A stretch of 64,000 nt of DNA from Viola odorata (Eukaryota; Streptophyta; Magnoliopsida; Malpighiales; Violaceae): the NCBI GenBank assembly GCA_963691705.1, contig OY829545.1:30553475-30617474 (forward strand), in the 5' to 3' direction. Shown one piece after another: positions 44,943 through 57,444 of this stretch. Below the pieces are notes generated by a model. It saw only the letters and a list, made by a program, of their open reading frames with translations, made no database searches and was not told the origin of the DNA. The stretch's first letter is position 1, and every line of letters starts with the position of its first letter. The position numbers and the translations under genes are program-made.

Positions 44943-45262
44943 TTCCAAACCTTCAGTTTCTCGAACTGAGTTAAGAAAGAAATTAATTTTGTAAACTACA
45001 AATAAAGAAATATCTTCGAGTATTGACAGAAGTAATTAATTAATCATTGATCATAAATCTAATTTCCAACTCGTAAATGGAAAAAAAAAACCTCATTTAG
45101 CAACCAAATTTACTTAATAATTTCCAAACCTTCAGTTTCTCGAGCTGAGTTAAGAAAGGAATATCTTGGAGCGATGACACAAGTAACTAACTAATCATTG
45201 ATCATAAATCTAATTTGCAACTCACCCTCATTTAGCAACCAAATTTACTTATAATTTTTCAT
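44943..45262. repeat. Tandem duplication in intergenic DNA
   Basis: Two diverged copies starting TTCCAAACCTTCAGTTTCTCGA (44943 and 45122) and ending near CCTCATTTAGCAACCAAATTTACTTA. No coding potential. Confidence 0.7.
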
Positions 45263-45751
45263 AGTGAAAAATATTCCATAAAAGAACAAAATTGAAAATC
45301 ATGTTCATAATTTATAAAAAGTATATGAATGAGAATTTAAAAATACTCTAATAATTGTCACTTTCCTACGAATTTTTATTGTTCATAATAATTGTCATTT
45401 TACTTTTTCGGTCCCATATTTTTTTCCTTCTCGATCTTACATTTTTTATACTGGTGAAGGATAAATTAGCTAATTAGTTTTAAAACAAAAAAAATTAAAA
45501 AAATATATCTTTACATGCTCTCACTGTTTCTAGGCGACAACCTTTGGAAGGCAGAAGAAGGCAGAAGAGTATAATTTAGTTGTGAGAGAAAAGAGGGGAT
45601 AAATGATCTGTCGGGAAGAAATTGATGGATATGAATCATATGATAGGTCATGTGCGATGGGCGATGAGGTTGTTGACTTTAGACATGGTGCGGGGGGAGG
45701 GTATTTAGAGAAACATCACAATAAAGGAAAGGACGGTATGGTCAAAGAAAT

Positions 45752-45817
45752 ATACCAATACCAATACCAATACGTGGTGAATGGTAACCATATTTTGACA
45801 TTTCGAAAAATATAAAG
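45752..45817 (+). promoter_or_regulatory. Promoter of the host gene at 46-50 kb
   Basis: Three tandem CCAAT motifs (45754-45770), then TACGTGG, then a TATAAAG box at 45811-45817. The CT-rich leader (45857-45879) that follows is a common plant 5' UTR feature. Transcription probably starts near 45840. Confidence 0.5.
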
Positions 45818-45839
45818 CCAATACCATAGCAACCAAGGA

Positions 45840-46882
45840 AGGGATCGCGGTCCATTTCTCTCTCTCCCTCTCTCTCTCGCGTATTCGGAAAGATTCTGTA
45901 GAAGAAAGGAAGGAAGCTGCAGAGAGAGATCTAGAACGTATTTGTAGTATATCGGACTCGGAATCGGAGCTGGGTTGTTTCTTACGGTAGTCGGAACATA
46001 AGAGGAGGCGCAGTGTGCAGTGGAGCAGTTTGGAGTGGAATCAGCCGGAGTGGGAAGAGATCTGGTTTTGGACGACGGATTTGGTGGTGGTCTATTGGTG
46101 TTCGTTGGTTATTTTATTTTTTTATTATTTTGACAGGTAAGTGATAATTCTAAGCTGTTTTTTAGGTTTTCTTGTTATGGTTATTATCCTGATTTCGGCG
46201 GTTCCTGTTTGCCTGGTTTTTTTCTGGAGGCTCATAAAACCCTAATTTATGTGCATCCTCGCGTTGATGAGGATGGTTGCTTCCATTCATGCGCATAACT
46301 CCTGACTCATATTCTCTCCCTTTGCGACTCTTTTTGTCCTTGAGTTGATTAATCTCAATAGACAAAGAGAAGAATTCCACAAAGTTGTCCCGGTTTCTTT
46401 GTGATTCTACAAGATGGATTTCTCTCTTGTTTTCTGGGATCTAGAGCTGCCTTCCCTTTTTAGTTTATTGTGAAAAATCTCTCCCATGTTTTGGAACTTG
46501 GCCTTTAGTTTCTGAAAGTCAAGAGATCTTGTGGCTTTTGAGCCAGCCTATAAGGGGGAGAATTCAGTTTGGCCTTTTACATGCTTTATCGTGCATCTAT
46601 GATATGCTTATTTGGGTGCCGGGGCTAGTTCTGATGAGATGTACACTGTTTCACAGGCTGCATTGTTTTAACACCCGGTAGCCTTTGAAGCTTCTGAACC
46701 TTCTTCCCCATCTTAACTGGCAACAATGAGGGTTCCCAATCAATGGTGGGCACTGAAATATTTGTTTGTTCTTATTTGGATCACATCGGCATATTATAGA
46801 TCTCAAATGCAGATACTAGACTTTTGATGTCCACGGTCTTGTATATGAATGTTCTGAGTGTCATGTTTTGCAAACTTTGCAG
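45840..46882 (+). other. 5' UTR exon and leader intron of the host gene
   Basis: Likely non-coding exon 45840-46136, ending GACAG before a GTAAGTG donor. The intron 46137-46882 is 746 bp, T-rich, and ends AACTTTGCAG. A long intron in the 5' UTR is common in plant genes. The ATG at 46725 inside it opens a short hydrophobic frame that does not splice into the main ORF. Confidence 0.5.
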
Positions 46883-46926
46883 ATCCACTCGTGCTTTTGC
46901 TTTGGGGGGCAGCCTTTACTCTTGGA

Positions 46927-49900
46927 ATGAACAAAGAACAGGCAGCAATAGCATCCTGCAACGGATGTGACAGGGAGCTATTGGTTAATGGTAGCAAATC
47001 GTTGTTGGGTAGCATGCATAGTAATGTTGGCTTGGACCTAACCAGCCTTATCGTTCCTGGTTTAACTTGGAAGAAATTTGCAAAGGGAAAAAGAACATCT
47101 TCACGGCGGCCTAGAGATGTAATTTCTAATGGCTTTAGATCTGTTGATGAGCTGATCAATAAGGTTCCTGCCATTCCTGAGATGACTATTTCCGACTCTG
47201 AGAAGGTTATTTCAAAATTCTTTCTCATGATAATTTTGGTGGGAGACAAATCGTATCCTCCTATTGTTGGGAATAGTTAACTTTTTTTGCTTGATCTCAT
47301 ATTCTGATATTTTATTTTGCAGCTTGGGGTAAGTGTTCTGGGATGCCGCTTTAGTGGGAAGGCAGGGCATGTGCCAATTAAGAAAAGGAAATTTATGTTC
47401 AGATCTCCTTCTCCACCACCTAGAGGCCCTTCCCTGTGTCGCAAGAAAACTGAAATGCTCTTAAAGAGTCAACTCGAGGCAATTGATTGTACTGCTTCCA
47501 ACAGTTACATAGGACAGATTGTTGATACTGAAAAAGGTATACAGGGTAAGAACTTAGTGATGGAAGGGAAATGCCTAGATGAAAATGAAGACTTTTCAGG
47601 CATCTCATTGCTTGCTGCTTTGGCTTGCAGCACAAGTTTTGGAGGAGGTGTCAATCATGTTGAGCAAGTTTCTGGAGTAGAGGGATCTCTTTTGCATGAG
47701 GCTCCTTCAACGGATAACAACTCATATTCTTTTGTTAAGAGTTTTCCAAGCGAGCACCTTAGTTCAGCTGAAGTTTCGGCTGAAGGAACAGGTTCAAGTC
47801 TTTCTGTAGTACCTGCTGAAGAGCTTGTTGCCTCTCCTAGAATGGATAGTTCCTCCACGAAATTTGCATCGCAGGAAAGTAAGGAGCACAATGAGTCGGT
47901 GCGGGACCATTCTGTGGTTGTTTTGGAGGATGTCTTGGCTAAAAAGGATGAAGGGATATGTAGAGATCATGGGATCCCTTCACGCGCTAGTCGTTTACAC
48001 TGGGATTTGAATACTCCCATGGAAACGTGGGAATGCCCTTTTGATTATCTATGTTCAGACTCACATGCTGATGTTGCAGAAGGTACAGCTGAGGGTACAA
48101 AATACGACAATTGTATGGGCAAGATGAAGAGCTCTCAAGATGATGTAGTGCATGGGGAACCTGGATGCGGTTACCAGATGCCCTGTAAGGAGCAAAAATT
48201 CTCACAGGACATGGAATTTAGACTGCAAACTTGTGTGAATGCTGACAGTGCTATTTGCTTATCAGAAAAGTTGGCTTCTTCCTCTGGATATATCAACCCT
48301 ATTTCAGCTGTTACTGCTAGTGCATCTACTGACATGGATAAGAGTTCTGTATCTCAGTGTTTAACTCTTGGCTCTACGGGGAATTCTGAAAGCCTAGCTT
48401 CACATCATATTGCAGGGGTTGATAATGTCGTTACTCCTAAATCCAGCCACTCTTCAAGCAATTGTGTTTCTGGGGCAGCTGTCTGTGATGCTACTGGCAT
48501 ATGTTTTCAGAATAAAGCTGGCTGTGCGTCTAGTGCAGGTGAAATAATCTCTAGTGGTACACAGGTTGAGAATGAGAAAAGTACTGATGTGACTTCATCT
48601 GATAATACAGCTGGTGGGGAACATAAACACATCACTGAGGCAGCTGATATGCGTGACAGTAGTGATGTCCCCCCTGGTTGCCAGCCACTGAAATCTGAAC
48701 AGGTTAATGATGCTAGAGAGAATTCTCTTTGCCAATCTGATGGAGTGTCACTATCCTCGTCTTCTGTTTTAACTTTTGATTCGAAGGTGAAAAATGAACT
48801 CATTCCTCATGGGCGTGTTGCTCATGAAACCAGTCATGTAGCACATGAGGAAATCGGACAACCCATGACATCATTGCCAGATACATCAACGGAATTGTCA
48901 GATTCACCCCCTGGTTTTAGCTCTTCTAAACCATGCAGAGACAGCTCTGAGGGATTTGTAAATAGTTCCGGTAAGGTTGCTTTGGAGGAACCCTTTGAAA
49001 ATGGTAATGACTCTGATGTTTCACATGATGAGGCTTCTGTGAAAGGGGCCAGGTTTGTGGTGGATTATGATTCTCAGTATGAAGATGGTGAAGTCAGGGA
49101 ATCAATTGAACATACTTGGGAGGAATATGATGGTGAGGACATGGAATCTGAGCACGCAGATTATGCTCTTTATTATATCAATTTGGCCCCTGAAGCTGGA
49201 CAAATTATGAAGAATACGCAAAGTGCAGATTTGCAACCTTGTCGAAGTAGTTTGAGAGGAAAGGATGCAAGCAGTGCCATCAATACTGGTGATATTCGCC
49301 ACGATTTTAAATCCAGGCCTGACAAGGGGACTAAGGATATTGGAATTGATGCAAGACTGGATGATATGAGGACCAGAAATAGCAGCAGGACCAATAGAAA
49401 TGTTGATGATATGGGCGGATTTGATGCTGAAGATCGGACAAGGATGGTGGAGCCGAGAGCATTCAGAAGGGGGTTTGTAGAAGGGCGAACATATAATGAT
49501 GGCTCCTGGAGGAAAGAAAGGTGTTGCTTTTAACTTCCAAAAGTTTCCTTTTGCACTTTTAAGATCATTTAGGTTACTTTTCATGCTTTGCCTTAACTTC
49601 ATTTTTAGCCTTTAGTCATTTTTATCTTTTGAATGAATTTAGTGATGCTGATGAGTCACTTTCTCGTTAGTAGGGGCAGATATGCTCAGCATGGTTATTC
49701 TAGAGGCCGAGGTGATCACTGGGTTGATTATCGAAACAACAATAGGGGGATAAGACGTCATCATTCACCAAATTATCGCGGTTCAATTCCTCTTCGTCAC
49801 CCTGGGCAAGAAAATAACGTGCATCGGCGATTTACAAGATATAGGTCACCTCATGATAGAGAAGATACTTTTGGTTTGCCTATGCCCATGAGACCATCTA

Positions 49901-50502
49901 GGGACTGGAGTCCCGGTAGGCGTCTGAATCGTGGTAGGGGAAGGGGCAGGGGAAGATCTATGCAATATGGTATGCGAGTTGATGAGAGAAGCCCCAGGGG
50001 TAGATATCATGGTCCTGTTCCCAATGATAGCGCGGGATTTCCCTTGAAACATCCTTCAGCCAAGAGAGACAGAAGCTTTTCTCCTATTGAAAGAAGGGAT
50101 GCTCGTATTTATCGATCTAACTCAAAGTCATCCTCAAGAAGTCGCTCTCCTAATTCTGGGAATCCATGTTTCAGGCAGCAGGATCACTTTAGCAAGTCCC
50201 CTAATTTCAGAAGTGAAATCAGGAATCAGAGAGGGAGATCAGCTCATGGTTCTCCACCTCCTCCTCGTAGTACCAGATGGATTGGTGACAGAAAAGACAA
50301 TGCTGCTCATTCTAGGGAGCTGGGTTACAATCAACATTCTTCATTTCTAGACAGGAGAGCATCTGGGAGATTTGGTCCTCGAGATGATAGGTTTGCTTTG
50401 GTTGATTCTCCACGAAACCTTAGACCTATGCACACAGGTAGATTCACAGAGACGGAAGGAGTTGATAGAGATGGTTCGTCATGGTTTGTGACGACGGACT
50501 AG
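46927..50502 (+). CDS. Plant nuclear-type Ser-rich and RS/RG-rich protein, function unknown
   Basis: Coding exons 46927-47205, 47323-49520 and 49671-50502. The introns are 47206-47322 (phase 0, GTTATT...TTTGCAG) and 49521-49670 (phase 2, GTGTTG...TCGTTAG). About 1102 residues. Order: a basic motif VPIKKRKFMFRSPSPPPRG (residues about 110-130), a long Ser/Thr/Glu-rich disordered middle with RLHWDLNTPMETWE, an acidic VVDYDSQYEDGEVRES, then an Arg/Gly/Ser-rich C-terminus with GRGRGRGRGR, SSSRSRSP and several RSP motifs. The combination matches a plant-specific family I recall only as uncharacterised. The RS/RG tail suggests RNA or splicing-factor contacts in the nucleus (inference). The frame is open upstream of 46927 to the acceptor at 46882, so the start is not certain. 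Confidence 0.8.
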
Positions 50503-51491
50503 CATTTGGTTCACCTCCTTTTGTTTTCGTTATTGACATTGGCTACATCAGCAAATGGTAGGATATGGAGCACTCTTTTTTTGTTTGCTTCCAATAGGGA
50601 GAGCATTTAGATTCTGCAGTTTCACTTTGGATGTCTTCTTCTCTTTTACTGTTTTTCTAGGGGAATTTTGTTAGTCTTAGCAGTTGTTTTCCCTTCTCGT
50701 TTTTTTTCTTTATTTAGGGGAAAAAAAGGAAATTTTGTTTCTTTTGCGGCCACAATTCTGGGTGATGATGATGGGCCAGTGAAATATTGTTACATCAAAT
50801 AGCAGATCAATGAGAAGGTTAATTTATTTACAATGGATCTTTGCTTACTCTAACAGTAACAATGTTGCATCTCCATATCAGGAACACAGGAGGAGTTGTT
50901 TTACAGTTTCTTATAGCCGCGAATGACCAAGTAGCAAACTTGGTTCAAAGGTTGTGCGTATAGATTTATCCTAAAATCTTCCTATGTTTCGGCCCTAAAT
51001 CTGCATTCCCAGGTTGTTTTTTCTGGCTTCTGATGTGGAATGTAGAGTCTGACTCTTGTTCCTGTCTGCTACGATGGAGAATCGTCTCTCTTTACAAAAC
51101 TTGTAGAGAAGTATTTCTTGATTCAAGTATCGCAACCTTCTTCTTCGAAATGGGTGAAAAATGAGTTCATCATCGGACAGTCATAGTTCAGTTCACCTGG
51201 CTTTGCGGTAGTTTGCCTAATATCAGAGGCCATCAATAAGGTTATTAGCTAATATCATCACATGAGAGCTCGATAGTGGCCGCAGTTCACTGTAAATCTA
51301 AACATGGGATTTTAGTGTTATACCATTCTTGATCCATCAACATGTCATCTGTCAATCCAAACTTTCTTAGCTCCTCTTTGGTATGATGCATTAATAAACT
51401 GTACCTGCAGTTTAAGACACTAATGTAGTAAGCCTACCTCACAACGCTCGACTGGGATCAGTCTTTTACTCGAGAAGAGTACAGAGGATAC
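50503..51491. other. 3' UTR region between two convergent host genes
   Basis: No ORF. Holds the 3' UTR of the upstream + gene and that of the downstream minus gene. T-rich near 50690. Polyadenylation sites cannot be placed. Confidence 0.5.
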
Positions 51492-52768
51492 TCAGACTGA
51501 CCTAAAAAGAAAACAGTATTAATGTAGGATGAGAGAAATGAATACCTTCCACCATAACCTTTTTCCATAACGATCATTCCTCCATTGTTAAAGTTATGGA
51601 GTCTCTCATATTGGTCAACACTCCATTTGTACCATCTCATTAAGAACACACGAAGAGTGAGACCATGAGACACTATGACCAAGTTCATGTTTGGACTTCT
51701 TTCTCCAGGTGGCTGAAACCTTCCAATATCAATATCTGCTCTTAGTGTTTCTCTGAATCCTGTTTGTTCAAAAACGGATATAAACCCTAAACCCTTTTCT
51801 GTATTTTTATGTCAACATGGGATTCAAAACATGAGTAACATCATTAAACCTGTGATTCTGTCATAAACATCAGCTGCAGACTCTCCGTTCGGAAACCGGA
51901 AAAAGAACCTGCCATATCGCTTCCTGATAACTTTCTCAACTCGCATCTTCTCTCTATCCTGAAAATTCCCTTTTTGAAAAAAACCATAAGTAGGAAACCA
52001 AATCAAAAATCAGTTGAGTACCCTAATGAAATCCCAAATTCTACCCCTTTTTTTCTGCTATGGCTATACAGAAAACAAAATATTCCTAATGTTCAACTTT
52101 CATTTAGGTTATAAGCAGAAATCAAACATCAGATCTTTTCGCAATCTTGCAATTCAAAAGTTTGCCCTAGGGCAACCAAAGATGAGATCTTTTTGCAATC
52201 ATCCATTTCAAAGATTTGGCGTGAGGAAATCAAAGATCTAACAAGCAATTCCGAAACAGAACTAGAGGAGAGACTCACCAAAATCTTGCTCTCTTAGCCT
52301 AGGCTCTTCTCTCATGCCAGCAATTCTTGATCTCTCAAATGGTCGAGCCAAATGCTGTAGCGTTTCGCGAGTCCTTCTATATGGTGACACATAGAAGTAG
52401 ACTTTCCAATCACTTGCTCCATCATTCTCAATCATTTTTCTAATCCTCTTCCCACATTCCTCAGCCTGAAATTTCCCTTTCTCAGTCAGCGCAATCTTGG
52501 GGTCAGGAACCTTTGTATACGCAGTTTCGTCAATGTTTCCTTCGCTCTGTCCATGTCGAACAAGTATGATTCGGCGAGGCCTAGGAGGCAGGATCTTGGT
52601 TGAGTGTTTTAGATGATTCTTCTCAGGAAAACTCATATGCCCATTTGAGGAAAATTCAGGGTTTGCCCTTGTGTTTATACAGCATTGGACAGAGTTGGAA
52701 GTGAGCAGATTTTGTGGTGGAAATGATGGTGATGAGGTTGGGGAGAAGGTGAAATAAAATGTGGCCAT
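51492..52768 (-). CDS. Histidine phosphatase, phosphoglycerate-mutase-like (plant AT74-like), probable plastid protein
   Basis: Minus-strand exons 52768-52279, 51969-51850, 51759-51546 and 51501-51492. All introns have GT/AG ends (phases 1, 1, 2). About 277 residues. Residues 1-60 are Ser/Thr-rich and low in acidic residues, like a chloroplast transit peptide. The catalytic domain follows: RIILVRHGQSEGN with the phospho-accepting His, VYFYVSPYRRTRETL, REEPRLREQDFGNFQDREK, RFPNGESAADVYDRI, and the second His in NLVIVSHGLTLRVFL. Family members hydrolyse phosphomonoesters; the substrate of this plant branch is not known to me. With the best acceptor the last exon adds only a few residues before TGA (51492-51494). 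The C-terminus is therefore shorter than in relatives, which continue past GGRYSL. Retained intron 3 would give another short tail. Confidence 0.82.
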
Positions 52769-55700
52769 GGTTTTGAGAGAGAGAGACAGTAAGGAATTGC
52801 ATCTCTAATGAAGTATTTACTGCTCTGGAAGCACTTAGCAAACATGTCAACTTTTCAAAGCAAGACTGCAGAAATAAAATGAAACAAGATTACAAAAAGG
52901 ACAAGAAATGGTGGCCATAGGGAACTTGGACTTGTAGTAAGTTTTTCTTGCATCAAGGTCATGTGTTGTGACGTCATTTTCATGGAATGCCTTTTTGTTA
53001 GCTTTTCATTTTCCTTGAATTAATTTCTATCCGATCTAAACATGAAACTAGTAGATTATAGTGTGTTTTAATCATGATTTTCAGGACTAGACCGGATTGA
53101 CCGATTCAACATGTAAAATTGGAACAGATTGACTTATCGGTCTGGTTTTGGCCTGAAATTCATTTTTTAGTTGAAATGATAAAAAGCTTATGACCCGAGC
53201 GGTTCAAGCAACGAACCATGTGAATGGAGTTTGGTTTCATGGTTCAACTGGTTTGGTTTTGTTTTTTTTTTCTTACTTCAATCTTCAATTGAGCATAACT
53301 TTTGATGCAACCGTTGAATCGAGTTCAAAATTTATAAACAAATTCATGATAACACTGTACAAACCGTTTAAATTGGGAAAATTATGTCTAAATGACCTCA
53401 AAATTTGCTCTAAAGTTTAGATACATTTTTTCCACACTTTCTTGTTTATTTGTAACTAAAGAATATTTATCCCTAATTTTCTCTTATTCACATTTACCTC
53501 ATTGTGTTTATGGAAAGTGGAAAACTTAAAAATTAATAATTCCTTACTAAATTAAATAAAATATTACTACATTTTTTTATAAAAAAAAAGTTTAATATTG
53601 TTAATTAGGATGAACCCAATTCAACCCCGAATGAACCCTTAATTCTTGAACCTTTTGTCTCTCTAATTCGATCCCCCAGTTCGGTTTTGAAAATCTTAAT
53701 TTTAGCAATTGCATTTATACATGAGCGTACGCAGTAACAAATAAAGTAGCCATCATTATTGACGTGACATCACCATATAATTCAAATTTCTTTCTCCTTT
53801 CGCTTTCATCTATACTATAGACATTTCAGCCTACATCACGTGTTATTTTAATTTAACTCGTTAACAATTCTATATTTTTTATACCTTTTTTTATTGTTTG
53901 TTGGTAAAATTAAAACTCAACAATTCTATCCAAACCATCAATACATTTTATTCAAAATCAATATAATTCATCAATTTATCTTATCCTCCACGAATCATTT
54001 AATTTATCGAAAAAAATTATAATTAAAACAATTAAATTTTTATTTTTTTAGCTCACATATATTGAGAGTAACAACACTCATATATCATTCGACCATTTTA
54101 TTATCTAGTGTAAAAAATAAAAGTTGATGTATAAAGCTTTGAAATAATTAAAAACTCTGTTAAGATAAGAAAATAAATAGAATATCACAATTATATTAAA
54201 CTAACTAAACAATCATGATCTCAAATTTTGTATATAAATAATTAACAAAACTATATGATCATAGTCATCCCATGCTACCTCCCGATGTTCCTGTCTCCTT
54301 TTTTTGGTAAGCCCCTCCCTCTCATTCTAGATTTTTCAATTAAAAAATAATAACAACAATGAAAAATTTAAAATAAAGTTTCAATATACTGATCACTTTA
54401 TTTTTAAGATGTAATATCATTCATAAAATAAACTATGTACAGAATAAAAATCGAAGATGATATATCCAAAAAAATTAATTTTGAAAGATGAATTGAATGG
54501 TGAAAATCTCTTTAGATAGAAAAGATATAAATGTTGTAATAAACTAGTAACACATTATTTTTTATATTCTAACTTGAAAATTTAATATTTCTTAAATATA
54601 ATTTTAATGACTAAATTAATGTACATTATCTTTCCAATTTAATATAACTTTATATGTTATATTTTTATATTTAATTAAACAATTCAAGTGGCAAAAAATG
54701 AGCTAACTTTGTTAATGATATGGCATCACCACATGATTCAACTCTCTCATTCCGCTTTCATATATACTAAGCATCAAACTCACGTGTTGCACGAATATAA
54801 TATCTTGTAGAATTTCTTTTCAGTTTTTGGAATATACAAACTAAATATTACAAAAAAATATTAGTAAAATAAAATTATCACAAAATATGGAAAAAAAATT
54901 ATATGTACAGAGCTTGAAAGAAGCATACAAATGATACGATATCGAAAAATATATTTTCTAGTAAAATAATTTGATGATAACTCATGTTTGAAAATCTCTC
55001 AAAGATTAGGTAACTCATAGTTTTTAAAATTCTATAAGTTAGAAGACATAATTTTTCATTAAAAATAAATAATTTTTCATTAATGGTAAGATAATAATGT
55101 AAATAAATATAGAGAAAAACTCTGCAAATTTTATAAAAAAAACATTTGAAAGTATCAAATGTCAAAATATAAGAATTTAAAAAAATGAAACATGCATGTC
55201 AGTTTAAAAAGATTTCAGGAATTTTATATGGCTCTCTCAAGCCTCAACTTAAGTTTTCAGCGCATCTTCTTATATTAATATAGATTATAATTTATTTTAC
55301 AAGAGATTCACTCAATTTGAGGAGTTTAAAGTTATAATAATTGTAGAGATTAAAGAGTTCCAACTTCCATGAATTTTCCTATATCTTTACATTCGTTTCC
55401 CTCCCTCTCGTTAAAAAATAATAAAAACGAGAGTTAAGGGCTTATTCTCGATGATTCTATTCAATCTGGGTTTAAGTTTCTATTAATATTAGTATTTTTA
55501 TCAATAATAAAATAATTAATAAGTTAAGTGTCCACCGTTAAACTTCGTTAAACTTCTTAATGCAGTTGTATCATTTCTTTTTCTCTCGCATTATAATGCT
55601 GACTTTTTTAATAAAATGAAAGAAAATAAAGGGTAAACTACTTTAAAAAAATTATAGTTTACAAAATATTTCATTTAAACCTATAGTTTAAAAACCTGCA

Positions 55701-55941
55701 ATTTCAACTCTACAATTTCCTCAAAGTTGTAATTTTAACCCTTATAATAGTTAAAAACTCAAATAAAACAGTACAAAATTGTAAAATTTTATGAAATTTG
55801 GTCAAAAAAATGTAATAAATATAGTAGGATTTAAAATAATGAAAAATATTATTTAAATTTTATTTACAATTAGTATTTAAATTTGTTCTTTTTTACTATT
55901 TTTAAAAATATTTTATATTTATTTTCTCAATTTTTTCGGTT
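52769..55941. other. AT-rich intergenic DNA
   Basis: No gene supported. 52769-52900 is the upstream region of the minus-strand phosphatase gene. Diverged direct repeats occur at about 53752-53845 and 54708-54795 (ATGGCATCACCA...TCATATATACTA) and again in CCTCCCTCTC tracts at 54309 and 55390. They point to old non-autonomous transposon copies that I cannot classify. Confidence 0.5.
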
Positions 55942-55949
55942 AAGTTAAT

Positions 55950-56938
55950 TAGGGAAGGCAATGGAGCGGGTAAGGCACTATCCATACCCGCACCCGCAAA
56001 TTTGCGGGTAATCCATACCCGCACCCGCACCCGCGCGGTGCGGGTAAAAGGAGACAAATTGTACCCGTGAATTACCCGCGGATTACCCGCGAATACCCGC
56101 AAATTTTTTACAATACAATAGTTAATAAGTTATAATTAACTCCAGTAAATATTGATATTGAACTATACAATTAACTCAAGTAAATATAAGGAGTACGTTT
56201 AACAAATATCTAGCACACGTCAAAACTCAAAAAATGTCGAATAAATATAAATATTTAAGTATCGAATATGACTTATGAGCATAACATATACATATAACTA
56301 TACAATTGTAATTGGTAGTATGTTTTTTTCTTTATTCTCCTTATTTAAAATGTTATGCATATAATTTTAATTGTAATCGGTAGTATGTTATTATTCTTCT
56401 TATTAAAAGTTTATGCATATATTTTTAATTTTAATTGGTAGTATGTTTTTTTCCTTATTCTCCTTATTTAAAATGTTATGCATATAATTTTAATTTTAAT
56501 TGGTAGTATGTTTTTGTTAATTAATTAGGATAAATTAAGTATTGTAATTCTTTAAAATAGCTGAATTTAGTATTAATATTATTTTGCAACTAACTACAAA
56601 ATGGAATAACAATAATACTACCGTATATCTAAGTTTTAGTGCAAAGAGAGACAAGTAATTGCTTGTAGTCTAATGGTTAGAATATTGCCTTCCAAGCAAT
56701 AGACCCAGGTTCGAATCCTGGTGGATGCATATTAAGGACATGTATATTTATTTTGCCCGGGTATTTAATACCCGCGGTGCGGGTATTTAGTGCGGGTTGC
56801 GGTGTGGGTAAAGCACTATCCATACCCGCACTTTGCGGGTGCGGGTAAATCCATACCCGCAAACTGCGGGTAATACCCACCCACAATTGCGGGTATCCGG
56901 CGGGTATCCATACCCGCGGGTGCAAATTGCCTTCCCTA
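55950..56938. mobile_element. hAT-like non-autonomous copy 1
   Basis: 989 bp. GC-rich CGGGTA-bearing ends and an AT-rich core with repeats of TTAATTGGTAGTATGTTTTT (about 56310-56520). Contains a tRNA-Gly-like sequence at 56659-56729. Confidence 0.8.
56659..56729 (+). tRNA. tRNA-Gly(TCC)-like sequence in copy 1, acceptor stem degraded
   Basis: D-arm TAGTCTAATGGTTAGAATA, anticodon stem ATTGC/GCAAT around loop CTTCCAA (anticodon TCC) and T-arm CCAGG TTCGAAT CCTGG are intact. The acceptor halves TTGCTTG and TGGATGC pair poorly. Internal A and B box sequences are close to consensus, so it could still attract RNA polymerase III. A functional tRNA is doubtful. Confidence 0.6.
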
Positions 56939-57444
56939 CACCACCTCTTGTCCTCCGCCACCGCCGCCCCTCTCAGCTCCTCCATCGCCGCGTTCAATCT
57001 CCTGAACTCGTGCATCAATATCCCATTCATCCCACACATCTCTGCCACCACCCTCTGCTGCAGCCTCGCCGTCGACATTATAAACGCTGACCCAGATAAG
57101 AAATTTCTCAATAAGTTCTCCTACCACAATCTAATCCAGATAAGAAATTTATGTATTCAAAGAAATAAAAAAACAGAACTTTGGGTGATATGGAGGCGTG
57201 CGTAACCCTAATTTACAGAAGTTTGCTTCCATCAAATTAGGGCTTTAAACACCACCACTTAAATTTCTGGAATCAGACCAAATACAAAGCAATATGAGAA
57301 AACTGCATTGCAAAATCATAGTCAACTCTAAAATGTAGAAGACAAAACAATTAAAAAGATTTTATTTTTTCAAGAAGCAGAGAAGAAATAGAGATAGAAA
57401 GAGGAGCGGAGCTCATATTCTATGGGTGTATAAGAGTCTGTCAT
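56939..57444 (-). pseudogene. Captured DNA between the hAT-like copies, possible host exon fragment
   Basis: 506 bp unlike the transposon. 56940-57110 is GC-rich and coding-like. On the minus strand one frame reads RLQQRVVAEMCGMNGILMHE, then FRRLNAAMEELRGAAVAED, a plausible helical protein fragment. It runs into the transposon end at 56938, so it is cut there. Upstream (57120-57440) is AT-rich with stops, like intron or UTR. The family is not recognised. Alternative frames on + are also open, so coding is not proven. Confidence 0.4.

Noticed and set aside
46725..46815. ATG opening a hydrophobic, signal-peptide-like frame upstream of the host gene
   Set aside because: No donor joins it in frame to the acceptor at 46882; the best join gives an immediate stop.
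55960..56110. TACCCG/CGGGTA runs as telomere-like or satellite repeats
   Set aside because: They are the subterminal repeats of the hAT-like element and occur only at its ends.
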